From contig CM065649.1 of NCBI GenBank assembly GCA_033220425.1, forward strand, positions 186,001-250,000: a stretch of DNA of 64,000 nucleotides, written 5' to 3'. Source of the DNA: Lepraria neglecta. Taxonomy: Eukaryota; Ascomycota; Lecanoromycetes; Lecanorales; Stereocaulaceae. A model generated the notes under the pieces. That model was given only the letters and a program-made list of their open reading frames with translations, was not told the origin of the DNA and did no database searches. A program made the translations under genes and the position numbers. Below are positions 1 through 11,130 of this stretch, in pieces (position 1 is the first letter of the stretch; each line of letters begins with the position of its first letter).

Positions 1-640
1 GCAAGCTTGGAGGATATGCTTCCATGACGCCTCACTCATCACGCTCCAGTCTGCGGCGCGAGGTATCTCAACAATTAATGCCACACAGCCCTCGGCTTTT
101 ATCCTTTTTGCCTGGTTGTCAATCTTGGCGGGAACTCCAGTCTGGGCTATGAAAGGCCGCCTCCTATTCCCCAAGACTCGAGCAAACGGAAGCACAGATT
201 TCTACGCTAGTAGCCTAAATCTAGCTCTAAACGACCCATGCGCAATTACAAGTTGCTTGTCAATCCTATCTTCCTCCCTGAGCGAAAAAATCCCCTTATT
301 CGTTGCGTGCTGCGTCAGATGCATAAGTAAGCTCGTCAAAAGAAACGGGTTCGCCGCATCCCTTACGTGTCCGTGCAAGCTGATGGGGTCTGTATTGAAG
401 AATTTTCGGAAAGCTGAGCGGTAGCTATCGCTGATGGTGGGGATGAAGAAGGGTTGGATTGGTACTTAGTAGGGCCCAGTATTCTGCGATCTCTGCATCT
501 ACGACTGCGGAGATTGGGTTCTTGCATGTGAGGAAGGAGCCGTACGATTGGTAGAAGTCGAGATCTAGGTATTGTTCGGGTTATAGATCTCCGAGCAGTA
601 GGTCGGGCAGTTCCTGAAGACGTTTGTATTGCCATTGGAT
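1..640 (-). pseudogene. Decayed coding stretch of unknown function
   Basis: On the minus strand a protein-like frame can be followed through most of this segment. It includes a stretch beginning SAFRKFFNTDPISLHGHVRD and, further on, a stretch beginning RRRPFIAQTGVPAK. It is interrupted by at least one in-frame stop and one change of frame. The composition (few stops, mixed polar and hydrophobic residues) looks like a former exon rather than noise, but I recognise no family. The window edge cuts its C-terminal side, so the true extent is unknown. It could instead be chance open frame. Confidence 0.3.
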
Positions 641-1963
641 TTGCTTGCGTGGAAGTACTCCATCTGAAGGCTTTTTTTGTGTCTTGACTTGATTGCTGGC
701 CCGGGTGAATCTTCGCTGAGACCCATTGCTGGCTTCAGCTGCTTTCTGCCGTGCCTTGGAAAAGCACACCACCAACAAATTACTGATTAAAGACTCGAAA
801 CGAATTCTATTTATGAACTGAAACCTAGAGTATGCGTGTCTGTGAAGCGGACGATGTAGGATAACACCTTTGCAACAGGAAAGGGGCGTCTCTGTGACAA
901 AAATAGTGTTGAAGCAGCAAAACATGCCCAACAACAAGAACGAACAACGGAACAACTTCTTTCTTTGGAAGACTCTAGCATTTTGGTGGCGACAGCATTG
1001 TTTCGGATAAAGGACCATTCTTCTTTGATGGGCCTCATGGTCATGTTGTTTTTCTCGATTCCAAATTAATGGAGACAACCGTGCAAACCATGCTGTCGAA
1101 GCCTTGAAGGATTGTGTAGGAACATCAGAGCGGGAAGCCTGGTGGCGAATTGTGCCCAGGGGCTGAAAGCTTCGCTTTACTATAAGAGATACCAACTCTC
1201 TCCAAAACAGAAGTCTTTTGAACTCGTCAGACTTGAGCTTGTCAGCTATTCCTGCCCCTTAGCCGAAAGGGTTTTCTCGTCCGACATCTATTTCTTTCAA
1301 CGGTTTTGCGTACCTTGGTACTCAGCGCCAGTGTGCTCGCGGGCTTCTACCCCTTCGATCTTGCAATGTCCGATGTGGAAAGAGCGGAGATGTACTCACT
1401 CCTCGCTTCCCTTGAGCCAGAACCGCTTCAATTTACGCTCCTCTTGATCAAACAAAGTTCTTCTGCGAGCTCCCAGGGCCGTCCAAATGAACTACGACGT
1501 CCAACAACAGAAAAGATGAAACCTCAATTGGGTAAAGGGTAATCCTTATGCTCTCAGAGTTGTATAGAGACATGGTAGAGATGATAGAACCTCAATTAGG
1601 TATAGTGTCTTCGTTAAGAGCTCCCAGAGCTGTCTAAATGCCCCACGACATCTAAAGGGTAGAGAGGATAGAACCTCAACTGGGTAAAGCGTGTCAGCTC
1701 GAAATTGTCTCTTTTTAGCCACCACCCATCTGAGTAGGCATTCTGTTTCCCCGGGCTAGACTTGCCACGTGCGAAGAGGAACTGAACTCGGATAGAGGTA
1801 GGTATGGTTGAAACAATTCGATTCCAAATGATATGTACAGTCAATGAGAACAGAAGCGAACGAGCTTGGAGTCAACAAGCAGCCTAACCAGACCCCTCTT
1901 CAAACTCCCCTGTTCATGAACCCTTAACCGGTCATCTTTCCCATACTACATCCCCTAGCCTAC
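641..1963. other. Intergenic, no supported gene
   Basis: No complete gene is supported here. Several short open frames overlap on both strands. One plus-strand piece near 1320-1440 reads TLVLSASVLAGFYPFDLAMS and then SLLASLEPEPLQF, which is protein-like and may be the remnant of an exon. No flanking exon with matching splice signals was found. The segment from 1545 to 1700 has a repeated phrase, 'gatagaacctcaa', at 1581 and 1665, an apparent short local duplication. Confidence 0.35.
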
Positions 1964-2983
1964 CTACGTAAAAGCCATCGTCTTCTTAATCTCCGCAATG
2001 GCCTTGGCAGGATTCAACCCCTTCGGACAAGTCCTCGAGCAGTTCAGAATGGTATGGCATCGATACAGACTCATACTGTTATCCAGCATCGCCTTCCTCT
2101 CCGCCTTGTGTTCGTCACGGCTGTCTGCGAGCCAGCGGTAGGACTGTAGGAGAACAGCGGGACCGAGGTATTCTTCGCTATTCCACCAGTAGGAAGGGCA
2201 GGATGTGGAGCAGCAGGCGCAGAGAATGCATTCGTAGAGGCCGTCGAGCTTCTTGCGGTCGGCGGGCGATTGGCGGTTTTCAAGGCCCTAGTGATTAAGT
2301 TAGACAGTTGTGATGGGTGGACGGAGGGAAGAGGGGTTGTACATCTTCGGATTTGGTCTCACGCTGGAGGTAGGGCTTGATGGACTTGTATTGCTTGTAG
2401 AATTGGGTAAGATCGGGGACGAGGTCCTTGACGACGTAGGTGTGGGGTAGTGGGTAGATACGGGCTTCGTGAGAAGTGTTTGGTGGAATGCGGCCTGTCA
2501 TTATTTGAGTCAGGACTCGTTCAATCGCCTTGAAGACAGGGAATATGGCATACATAAACAAGCCAGAGTATTGACACCATCAATATTCATCGCACAGCTC
2601 CCACAGATTCCCTCCCGACAACTCCGCCTGAATGTTAGAGTAGGATCAACTTCATTCTTAATCCTAATGAGCGCATCCAGCATCATCGGCCCGGTCTTAT
2701 TCAGGTCCAAGGTATAACTTTGCATCTTAGGCTTCTCCGATGGCGTGTCTGGTGACCATCGGTAGATATGGAATGTCTTTGTTCTTGCTTCAGGTGACTG
2801 TCCTGGTTCCTCAATTGTGGATGTCTTCTTTGGGGGAACCGGTGGCTGCGTTGCTGACATTGCTTCTGCCGTCGCAGATATTGGCTCGATTGTGGCATAG
2901 TTCCTGGTAGCGATAGCGGAGCGGAAAGCACGAGGGCGTGTGGAGGCGAGGAGGCGGGATGTGGAGGTGCGTAGGGTGGCCAT
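1964..2983 (-). CDS. SDHB: Succinate dehydrogenase iron-sulfur subunit (complex II, mitochondrial)
   Basis: This is the iron-sulfur subunit of mitochondrial complex II, which passes electrons from FAD to ubiquinone. Three exons read 2983-2554, 2494-2343 and 2287-1964, with introns beginning GTATGC and GTACAA and ending CAG and TAG. The spliced protein has 301 residues, normal for the family. The N-terminus is rich in Arg, Ser and Thr, as in a mitochondrial presequence. The [2Fe-2S] cysteines are C122, C127, C130 and C142 (CREGICGSC and TLACLC). The [4Fe-4S] and [3Fe-4S] clusters are bound in [16 protein letters not shown] and [14 protein letters not shown]. The quinone-site residues P225, N230, H272 and I274 are all present. 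The ATG at 2983 is the only one ahead of the presequence. No damage is visible. Identification is secure; the exon edges are inferred from conservation. Confidence 0.96.
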
Positions 2984-3407
2984 TGCGGCTGTAGGTTAGG
3001 GGGAATGCAGACCAGTGAATTGGTGTTGGTAGATTACACTCGGTTTGTATGAATGTGCGGGTCAAGATAGTAGTATTGGACTCCTGTCTTTGGTAGTAGA
3101 TAGGAATGGAGAGAGAGTAGATGATGTTCACGATGGCAAATGCACCATCGAAGCAACCGAGGCGGGCGAAATGCGCTAGCCGGATGCGATGGTAGTGCAT
3201 AATTTCTTTCCAGTCATTCTGATTGGCTGGACAGGAATAACCACTTTTCATTTCCTTCTCCATCAACATTGGCGCCTGCATGCAATGCTGAAACTCCAAA
3301 AAAAAATTGGGTTACATATAATATCATTATCACTGGTTACTATCGCTCTTTCTTCCATCGCCTGAGATAGTAGATTTGGACTACCCTTTGGCGCTTTTCA
3401 ACATCGC
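2984..3407. promoter_or_regulatory. Divergent promoter region between SDHB and the DPBB gene
   Basis: About 424 bases separate the divergent starts of SDHB (2983) and the DPBB membrane protein (3408), so the space must hold both promoters. No clear TATA box or repeated operator is visible. A run of A at 3298-3306 lies near the middle. Open frames in this interval are shadows. I cannot name a binding site with confidence. Confidence 0.35.
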
Positions 3408-4245
3408 ATGCGTTTTACGACCATCGATCATTCCCAATTCCCTGACATACTTACGAGCAAACCTCCAATCCCGGGACCCCCAATCTCTGACATGGCAACC
3501 ATGGAGGAACCAAAGCAGCCGGAACAAGTGAGCGAGTCCAACCTACCAGAATGGGAGACTACCGCCTACCATCGCGGAGAAAAGGAAGCGCCAGGTGTAC
3601 ATTATAGCATCAAGGACAGGGCCATGGGAGCATTCGATCGCTATATGCCTGCTCATCGAAAATACTGCGGCCTTAGCAGAAAGATTGCATGCATCGTTCT
3701 CCTCGTGCTTGTCATTGCAATCCTTGCCCTTATTATCGGTCTAGCCGTTGGCCTTAGCAAGCATTCTAGGTATGTTGCCCTCCTAACCCTGCAAGCCACA
3801 GCCATATGCTGACTGTATCTCTTGCAGCAACCACCAAGCACTGCCACTGGGCTCACAGACCTACACCGGCGACTTGACTTACTATGGACCCGGCCTTGGA
3901 GCCTGCGGGGTTACGTCTTCCGACGACGATCACATTGTCTCGATTAGCCATTTTGTCTTTGATGCTCAGTCTACTGGCTCAAATCCGAATGCTAACCCAC
4001 TTTGCAAGCACAAAATAAGAGCTGTGCGAGGCGGCAATAGTATCGACTTGACTGTTGTTGACCGATGTATGTTCTGGCCTGACCCTACGCGGCAACGATC
4101 GAGAAGCTGACTGCGCGGCACAGGCGTTGGCTGCAAGCCCACAGATATTGACGTGAGCCCTGGAGCTTTCAAGCAGCTGGCCGACCCGAACCTTGGACGG
4201 GTCGAGGTGACTTGGGCGTGGCTGCCACCAGTTCCTAACACCTGA
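3408..4245 (+). CDS. Membrane-anchored double-psi beta-barrel (expansin/RlpA-like) protein
   Basis: Three exons, 3408-3769, 3828-4066 and 4124-4245, give 240 residues; introns start GTATGTTG and GTATGTTC. ATG codons at 3492 and 3501 are possible alternative starts. The N-terminal 90 residues are polar and cytosolic-looking. A single hydrophobic segment follows at about 92-115 (IVLLVLVIAILALIIGLAVG). The outer part carries the double-psi beta-barrel fold seen in fungal RlpA-like and barwin-like proteins: YTGDLTYYGPGLGACG, then SISHFVFDAQ, VDR-C at the exon join, VGCKPTDIDVSPGAF and VEVTWAWLP. The Asp of VSPGAF-type loops and the GACG/VGC cysteines fit the family. Such proteins are thought to act at the cell surface on walls or glycans, but no enzyme activity can be read from the sequence. 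The gene looks intact. Confidence 0.82.
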
Positions 4246-4903
4246 GAATGAGAGACCGAACACGCTGCTACCCACCAGCATGTCAGGGCCCGGGCTAATT
4301 CCCTCTTTGAGCGTTGCTTTGGGAGCAGCGCATATGAGTTGAGACTTTATGCTTTCCAACGACCTGCTCTTCATGCTACACTGCGTGATCGATCCCTAGG
4401 AGGCAACTTGATATCCTGGAGATTAAAGCTCTTCAAGCTCACCAATTCATCGGCAAGCCATTGGGTGCTCTTCTCGACGAGTTGTTAATTTAGCCCCAAA
4501 CTGCCTATAACACCCTTCCCTGTCCACTCTGTGCCAGTGGATATTACAGACCTGTTCGATGAGAACGCCATGCATTCAGCCCCCTGTAAGTATGCCTTAT
4601 TTCCTTGTTTCTATCTATTCCGTGCCACATCTTGGTGGGAGACATGTCTCGGGAGCAACTGCTTCCAAATTATTCCCGAAACGTGTCTTACGTTTCAATG
4701 TCGCAATCTTAAAAGCACTACTGACTTGAGATAGGAGCAGTTATCAAGGGTCTCTAACAAACTTCATTGGAACATTTTCAGCAGTACTTAAGTTCTTCCA
4801 CCCCATCTCTTTATAGGTATCCTCAAGTATTCGTCACTCCCACACATCTGATGCCCATGCGCGGCTCTCCTACAGGACTCAGAGTTTTCTCACCGGTCAT
4901 AGA
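4246..4903. other. Intergenic, no supported gene
   Basis: No gene is supported. Short open frames at 4531-4734 and 4767-4949 lack protein-like content and conserved motifs. The frame that becomes protein-like begins only at about 4904. Confidence 0.35.
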
Positions 4904-5968
4904 AGGAGGAGGAAGCTATTGGGGAAAAGAAACGTCAGGAAGCAGATAAACTACAACGTGAGCGGAAACCTCTGATGGAGAACACGTGTTGGAAAGACCG
5001 CAACACACAGAAACACGCTGGGATACTGAATCACTCGTTCCAGCCGTTCGTGATCAATGACGACAGCGAGTCTGAGTGGAAGGGCTGTGCGGATGACGAC
5101 GAGAACACGGTATACACATTGGTGCCAGTAGAGCCAGACATCGTATCGGCGACGTAGCACGAGGATGAAAGCGAGCTAGAGTCTGTGCATGATGCTGATG
5201 AAAATGACGATGACGAAACCGATTGGGCGGATTTCAAAGAGTGAGTTGATGATATCAAGGTTGATATTCGTGCGCCGTTTGATATCGAGCTACAGAAATT
5301 TTCTAAGAGCGATAGAAATACAGTCGTCCAGCAGGAGCCTTTGGCGACTCCTCCTGCTAGTCTAGGCAGCTCAAATTCATATCCGGTGAAGTAAACACCG
5401 AGCCAGAGGAATGGACTACAGCCCCGTTCTTTTTCAGTGGCCGGGAGGTATCAGCAACAATTCACAGCATCATATGCTCCATCACGTCACGTCTAACGAT
5501 AGCCAAGTACGAACAGTCAACGGGAGTAAAGACTGAGGGGAAGTTAAGACTGCAAGGGATGCCGAGGTCGCGAGGGACGTCAAGACTGAAAAGGGTGTCA
5601 AGATTGAGAAAGACGCAATCCTGACCAAGCAGAAGCCCTTGACGACGCCTCCTGCCTCTCCCGGCTCCTCATCAACATCCCCGTCAAAATCTTCGTCAGA
5701 TCCCAAACCAAGAGTCAAAGTGGAGGTGAAGACCGAACCGGAGCTTTCAGAGTCAACAAGGGAGTGGCCTACAATGTAGCAGGTTACGGTTTTCCGTGTC
5801 AATGCCAAAAAGATTGCAGAGGATGTATTGATGGCGAACAATATCGAGCTGTGCATCGACCGAAAGCGAAAGCGAAGTGTCAAAGACAGGGGAGGATTTG
5901 AGCAAGGACGTAAAAACAGCAAGAAGATCAAGCTAGACACTAAGAGGATTGAAGGCGGGAATGCATAG
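4904..5968 (+). pseudogene. Decayed acidic, lysine-motif-rich nuclear-type protein
   Basis: From about 4904 one frame runs for roughly 500 bases with an unmistakably biased, protein-like composition. It has a charged start (KKRQEADKLQRERKP), acidic blocks (DDSESEW, DENDDDETDWADF) and then TPPASLGSS. Three stops interrupt it. A second segment, in another frame from about 5570 to 5968, repeats the theme: VKTE, VKIEKD, PLTTPPASPGSS, VKVEVKTEPE and a basic end, KRKRSVKD, then KKIKLDTKR. It is broken by one further stop. The repeated hydrophobic-Lys-x-Glu motifs resemble SUMO-attachment consensus sites and the basic patches resemble nuclear signals, so a nuclear scaffold or regulator is a fair guess. 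No domain is recognised. The stops are consistent with C-to-T change. Decay looks moderate. Confidence 0.45.
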
Positions 5969-6731
5969 GTTTGGGAAGCGTTGAGAGAAGGTCGTAAATG
6001 ATTTCTTTTGCCATACTCTTCTGCAACTGGCGTCAGGAATCGTAACGTTGATTTGGATGGGTCTCACTGGTAAAGCAGGGATCTCTTGCGAGCTTTGAGA
6101 CTTGATAAGAGACTTGGGTTTTGGTTGCATTTGAAGGACACCATGTGGATGATGAACATTCAAGGACATCGGTATTTGCCGCGCTGTCAGCACCATCTCT
6201 TTAGAATTTGAATTGCAAATGCGAATGCTTTATGCTACTTTGACCTCGCGTAGTTCATCGAAGAAAAAATTACCCTTTCCAATACACGTCGTCCTCGTTG
6301 GAGATCAGTGGCATTGAGTCCAATCTCCCTCGACTCAATCTTGTGATTCGGTATCAATCCTTCACTATCAAAATAACGGGGCGACAACGAAGACGCCTGC
6401 TATGCAAATAGCTACAAAGTCCACTAACGAAAAAGCCTCATCAAGCGGATGAAAGCTTTCCTTCTACGAATCAAAGACAAAGAAGTTGATGTTCCATCTC
6501 ATCGCCCAATTAGGATCTGACGTTCGATCAGCATTTTCGTTTGTTGTCCTTTGCTTTGGGTCCTTTGTCTACATCTGCCTTCGTTGTTCATGCTCTGCTC
6601 GGCTCTTACTGGCACCCATTCTCGATCACATGAAATTCAACATCTTTCTCGTGGACAATCACCCGCTATCCTCATACTCCCATCTTCAATTCCCCACCGT
6701 TTATACCACCAACCCCGTTTGATAACCCACT
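5969..6731. other. Intergenic, no supported gene
   Basis: No gene is supported. Frames at 5933-6196 (minus) and 6486-6722 (plus) show no family signal. The last part lies just upstream of the small secreted-protein relic and may hold its old promoter. Confidence 0.3.
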
Positions 6732-7146
6732 ATACGTCTTACTCTTATCCTCTTCAGCCTAATCGCCAGCGCTCTAGCCTACCCAACCTCCCTCGCAAAA
6801 CGCCGCACAGGCCACACAGGCTGGGCCGCATCCTACGCCCCTTCGGACACGCACTGCACAGGCCAATACATCGGCAACGACGCCAAAATGCGGCCCTCAC
6901 TAACCTACAACCACGACAACGGCTACCCCGCCTTAATGCCCTTCACACCGTTAACCGACAACATAGGAATATTTTGCGGCTCGACGGGGAACGCCTTTAA
7001 GTCTGTGGATTTCTTTGCAGGGGGGCAGTTTGTGGATATTGCTTATACGGCTCAGTGTGTTGCGGGAGCGTATCCGGGGGGGTCGTTTTAGTATGGCTGA
7101 GAATGGGAGGCCGTTTACGGGGGTGGTGGCTAATACTTATGGGTGA
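6732..7146 (+). pseudogene. Small secreted protein lacking a start codon
   Basis: A continuous frame from 6732 encodes about 119 residues. Its beginning is a textbook signal peptide, RLTLILFSLIASALA, followed by YPTSLAKRR, which could be a pro-segment with a dibasic site. The codon where Met is expected (6732-6734) is ATA, and stops lie just upstream. No ATG exon with good splice signals joins it. The mature part reads GWAASYAPSDTHCTGQ, has cysteines in CTGQ, FCGS and QCVAG, and ends YPGGSF at a stop (7089). Directly after, in the next frame, 7092-7146 reads SMAENGRPFTGVVANTYG, which looks like the former C-terminus. The gene appears to be a dead copy of a small secreted protein. A sequencing error or non-AUG start is possible. 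I do not recognise the family. Confidence 0.5.
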
Positions 7147-7590
7147 AAGGAGTTTGGGGGTGTTTAGGAAGACAATGACCGGATCTAAAGACAGGATTTG
7201 CGTTTGAGGACCATGACTATCTTTATGGAGAAGCATTTTCCTGCGCTATCGAGCTGTTCTCATTAGATATTCCTCGTTGCGTATGTAATTATTCATTATT
7301 TAATGGCGCATACATTTCATGATCCCAAAAGTTAGGACGTCGGCCCACCCAGTTATCGAAATACTGCATACTTAGCAGCCCCGTGATGTTCATCTGATGC
7401 TTGGAGACTTACCCTTTACGAGTGACAAGAGCAGTATCTATCGGTTGTGGTTCCGATATATTTGAGTGCATGACCGAAAATTGTTTGCTCAATATCGCTG
7501 AGTTATCATTCACTCCTCGAAGACGAAAACTAGCTGTTTGCCTCACATCCAGTACCACCAACTTTTCATCTCATTCCCTTACTACAAAAC
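7147..7590. other. Intergenic; promoter side of the TPR-SET gene
   Basis: About 440 bases without a supported gene. The interval lies upstream of the TPR-SET start at 7591 and probably holds its promoter, but no TATA box or repeated site can be picked out. The short plus-strand frame at 7401-7637 overlaps the true start in another frame and is a shadow. Confidence 0.35.
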
Positions 7591-9553
7591 ATGGACTCAA
7601 AACCCTCTCAATGGTTTCGCTGGAAGCAAGAAGGTGATACCCATTGCCAGAATAACAAGTTCCTGAAAGCAATCGAATGGTAAGTCCAAGGGTCCAAAGT
7701 CTTATTTGATCACCTGCATCCAACTGACATGCTACTGGTAAACCCAGCTACGATCAAGCCCTCAAACTCGTCAAAACCTCAAAAGATGCCGTCTCCCTCT
7801 TCCTCGACCGCAGCTCCGCACGGATATCCTTCCAAGCATTCGACGCCGCTCTTAGCGATGCGGCCGCAGCATTGAATCTTCCTCCTGGCAATAAACCTCC
7901 TAACGACACAAATGAGAGAGGGTTATCCCTCACCGCTCGCGCTTTGTACGGACTGAGACGGTTTCAAGAGTGTCGTGATTGCCTTACCAAAATGATCAAC
8001 CTCTATCCTGGGAACAAAGATGCTCTGCTATCAAGATGCGAGAAGAGACTGAGAGAAGAAAAATGCCACTACGATTGGGCATCCATGCTCTCCGAAGGCC
8101 AATCTCCCAACCCAGACATGGATCGCACAACCTACATCGGCCCAATCGAAGTCCGTCCATGCGCAATCAAATCCCACGGCCGTGGACTCTTCACTACCAA
8201 AGATGTCGAAGCTGGAGATTTACTTCTCTGTGAGAAAGCGTTCTCTGCTGCGTTTGCGAATAAAGAGAGTAGTGAGTTGGAGGGTGACGAGAAAGATGAG
8301 GAGGCGTTAAGACTGAGAGCAGAATTGGCGACGAAGACGTTTGTCAAGTTGATTCGAAATCCGAGTTTGCAGAGTGGGTTTGAGGAGTTGTTCCCTGGGC
8401 CTGATACGGAGGAGGAGAGGGATGAGAGGGGGAAGATTGTTGTTGATGAGTGAGTCCGGCTGCTCTTTGCTTCATGTTCGGGGACTGTTACCTTCTTTTG
8501 CAAGACTTTCTGGGCCTGCTATTTTCGAAGCAGGCATACATGGCGCCTTTACCCAGTTGTTCACAAGGAGTGCGGAGCGGAGATTGTTCTCCCGATTCGA
8601 ATCGACCCAGCTAATATCCCATCTTCCGCAGCACATTCGTCCAAAACCGCATAACATACAACGCCTTCGGTTTCCCCCTCCTCACCCACCTCTCCCACTC
8701 CAAAATCACCCACCACCCCTCAGGCCTAGATACCTCCGCCGACTCCCGCGGCATCTGGCTCCGCGCCTCCTACATAAACCACTCCTGCTACCCTCTCGTT
8801 CGCCGCTCTTTTATCGGCGAAATGATGATATTCAGGGCACAAGCTGATATACCGAAAGATACGGAATTGAAATTCGGGTATATTTCCTGCTTGGAGGATG
8901 TCAAAACCAGAACAGAATTACTTGCTAAATATGGCTTTCGCTGCGATTGTCGGGTTTGTGAGGCAGAAAGGGGTACACCCAAACGCAAACTTGAGAAGCG
9001 AGAAGAAATCACGAGACGAATCATCACTCTCTTCGAGAAAGAAGAACCAGTGGGTCTGCACACTTATCTCGCTCTCCTTGAGCAGATAGGAGATACTTAT
9101 ACCGTCCCGCCGACTGTCGAACCCCGCCATGCAGTCGTTGTTCCTATTATGAATATCATCACTGGATGCCAGTCCGTAGCTCTTCACTACCAAGTCATAC
9201 AACTAGTGCATCTCGTCCTCCAAAACCTCGGTTTCGAGTTCTCTATCACGCAAGATAGTTTCAGAGTTCACAAATGGGGCTTCCTAATCGACGAACTCGT
9301 TATGGCGCTCGCAGACTTTTGTGATGCGTATATTGCATTGGACGAACCCCTATTGTTGCGGGATGCCGAGGGTGTCGCGAGGAAATGCTATTTGATCTTG
9401 TGTGGAGAGGATGTTAGCTGGGAGGCAGCTTATGGGGGGCAGAGCGAGAGGGCAAAGGAGAGGAGCGATGGGGGAGAAGATGTGGGGAGTGGGGAAAGGG
9501 TGGAGGATTTGATTGATGGGGTTGGGGGTATGCGGTTTGCTTATGGGAAATGA
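7591..9553 (+). CDS. TPR-SET domain protein (SMYD/Set5-like putative lysine methyltransferase)
   Basis: Three exons, 7591-7679, 7748-8449 and 8632-9553, give 570 residues. Splice sites are GTAAGT/CAG and GTGAGT/CAG. The N-terminal 150 residues form TPR helices (NNKFLKAIEC-YDQALKLVK, then ALYGLRRFQECRDCL). The SET domain begins at about residue 160 (VRPCAIKSHGRGLFTT), carries an acidic insert, and resumes after the second intron with the substrate/AdoMet motif NHSCYPLVRRSF at about 312 and ELKFGYIS at about 347. The post-SET cysteines follow (YGFRCDCRVCEAERG, about 362-376). No MYND finger is seen. This layout is that of fungal TPR-containing SET proteins. The substrate cannot be read from the sequence; histone or ribosomal protein lysines are both known in the superfamily. 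The second intron (182 bases) is long for this window. The gene looks intact. Confidence 0.85.
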
Positions 9554-10056
9554 GGAGGCTCATCCATAGAGATACGGACGCAGATACTGGTGAAGATTGA
9601 AGCGAGAATGATGGTCCTGCTTTGGCAGAAAACGTTTCTGTACGTTCGCGGATTTAATCGAGACATCTCGAACAAACGAGGCAAGATCTCTGCATCTCCG
9701 AACCATTCATAGTTCCTCTTCCTAGACGAGCGATCCAACAGAAGTGCGAGCAGTGATAGGTGCAACAGTGTGAAACTCCACATTTCCTAACCTGATGGCA
9801 CAATCGATGAATGTTCCCGTTGCTTTGATTCCTTCCCTGAAGCCTTCATCTATGTGGCTTGATGCAGCCAAATGCATGTCTCCGGTGGCGTCCAGCCCGT
9901 TATGTGCTTCTATCGTTGATCATATCATTTTTTCATGCATGGATACCATCTCACGCGATCTCGTCATTTCGTTTCATCTCATCAACTCATTTCGGTCCAA
10001 CATTGACAATGTACCTATCCCCTCCACCTCCCCTTTCCCATTCACCCAACCTCAAA
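9554..10056. other. Intergenic, no supported gene
   Basis: No gene is supported between the TPR-SET stop and the kelch relic. The plus-strand frames at 9795-10169 and 9859-10101 are rich in Ser, Pro and Phe, low in complexity, and partly antisense to the kelch relic. Confidence 0.35.
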
Positions 10057-11130
10057 TCAGCACCCCGCCCCCCTCTTTTTCCCTCCCAACAGGACAACTA
10101 GCAAACCACCCCTCGGCCCGGAATGGCTCTTACCCTCCTGGTCCCCTTCAACGACCGTCACGATTTTGACCTTAGCCCATGTGCCTTCGCCTGTTGCAAT
10201 TCCCATTGCTGAGTGTGTGGCGTCTTTTATCCCGGCTGCGGTCATATTGACGGCGGGGATTTGGTAGGACCAGATGTCTGACCAGAATATGGGAACTTCG
10301 GAGGCGGTAGGGTCGGAGGTTGGTGGGGAGGCTTTCTCGCCGAGGAAATAGAGGAGCTATTCGCGGCCATTGCCAGTCGTCACTGGTATTAGCTCCTTTT
10401 CTCGGTCGTGGACCAGGTTTAAGTGGGTTGGTGGGAAAAGGGACGGTAAACCATTTATCTTTTGTGTTTGTAAGCCCGATCTCGCCTTCCCCTCATGCGT
10501 CTTTGTATGTCTCTGATGTGAAGGGGAGGACGTGAATTTCCCTGCCTAGGTCTGAGGAGCTGCTGATAAGGTAGAGGCGGTTATGTATCAGGGCGAGGCT
10601 AGGTGGCCACGGGGACGTGGAGGGTGTGGGTGGGAGGGATGACCAGGTTAGCGAGGTTATGTTGAAGATCCAGGTGTCGTTGAGAGGCGAAGAGGGTGAT
10701 GAGAGCCCACCGCATATTATTAGTGTGCCGTAAGGTTCTTGAGGTGATGAGCCCTTGCCGATGAGACTGGGTAGTTTGCCGACTGTAGATTGGATCTGCT
10801 CGCCGTAGCTGACTTTGTTTGAAGCATTGGTATTCGGTAACGGATGCTCGCTGGCAGCACCTCCATGAACGTATCTCGCCGGTGGTATTTCCGCATCAGA
10901 AGCAGGATCAACATAGCTCCACCCAAGCGTATTAGTATCAAACACTCACACCCTCGCACCCTTTTCGACCACCTTTCCCCCCTGCCCCCTACTCCCTAAA
11001 ACATATACCCTCTCCAAGGCGGGATGATCATTTTTCCCTTAAACTCGCTCTACTCGTTCATTTTTTCCCTTCATTTTTTCAAACACAGCTCCATAACGGA
11101 GACTTTCCATCTGCCTACTGCTCAAATACC
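10057..11130 (-). pseudogene. Dead kelch-repeat (beta-propeller) protein gene
   Basis: A kelch-type protein can be read on the minus strand from about 11115 to 10057. Recognisable pieces in order are SSRQMESLRYGAVFEKMKG, HPALERVYVLGSRGQGGK, VFDTNTLGWSYVDPASD, PPARYVHGGAA, GTLIICGGLSSPSSPLNDTW, RLYLISSSSDLGREIHVLPF, KDKWFTVPFPTNPLKPGPRP and EVPIFWSDIWSYQIPAV. These fit the kelch pattern of a Gly pair followed by Tyr and Trp about six residues apart. At least four in-frame stops and one change of frame interrupt the reading. One stop (TGA) sits where the kelch Trp is expected before VFDTNTLGW. The missing beginning suggests the N-terminus is also lost. The function of the parent gene is unknown. 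Stops of this type are consistent with G-to-A or C-to-T change such as RIP. Confidence 0.72.
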
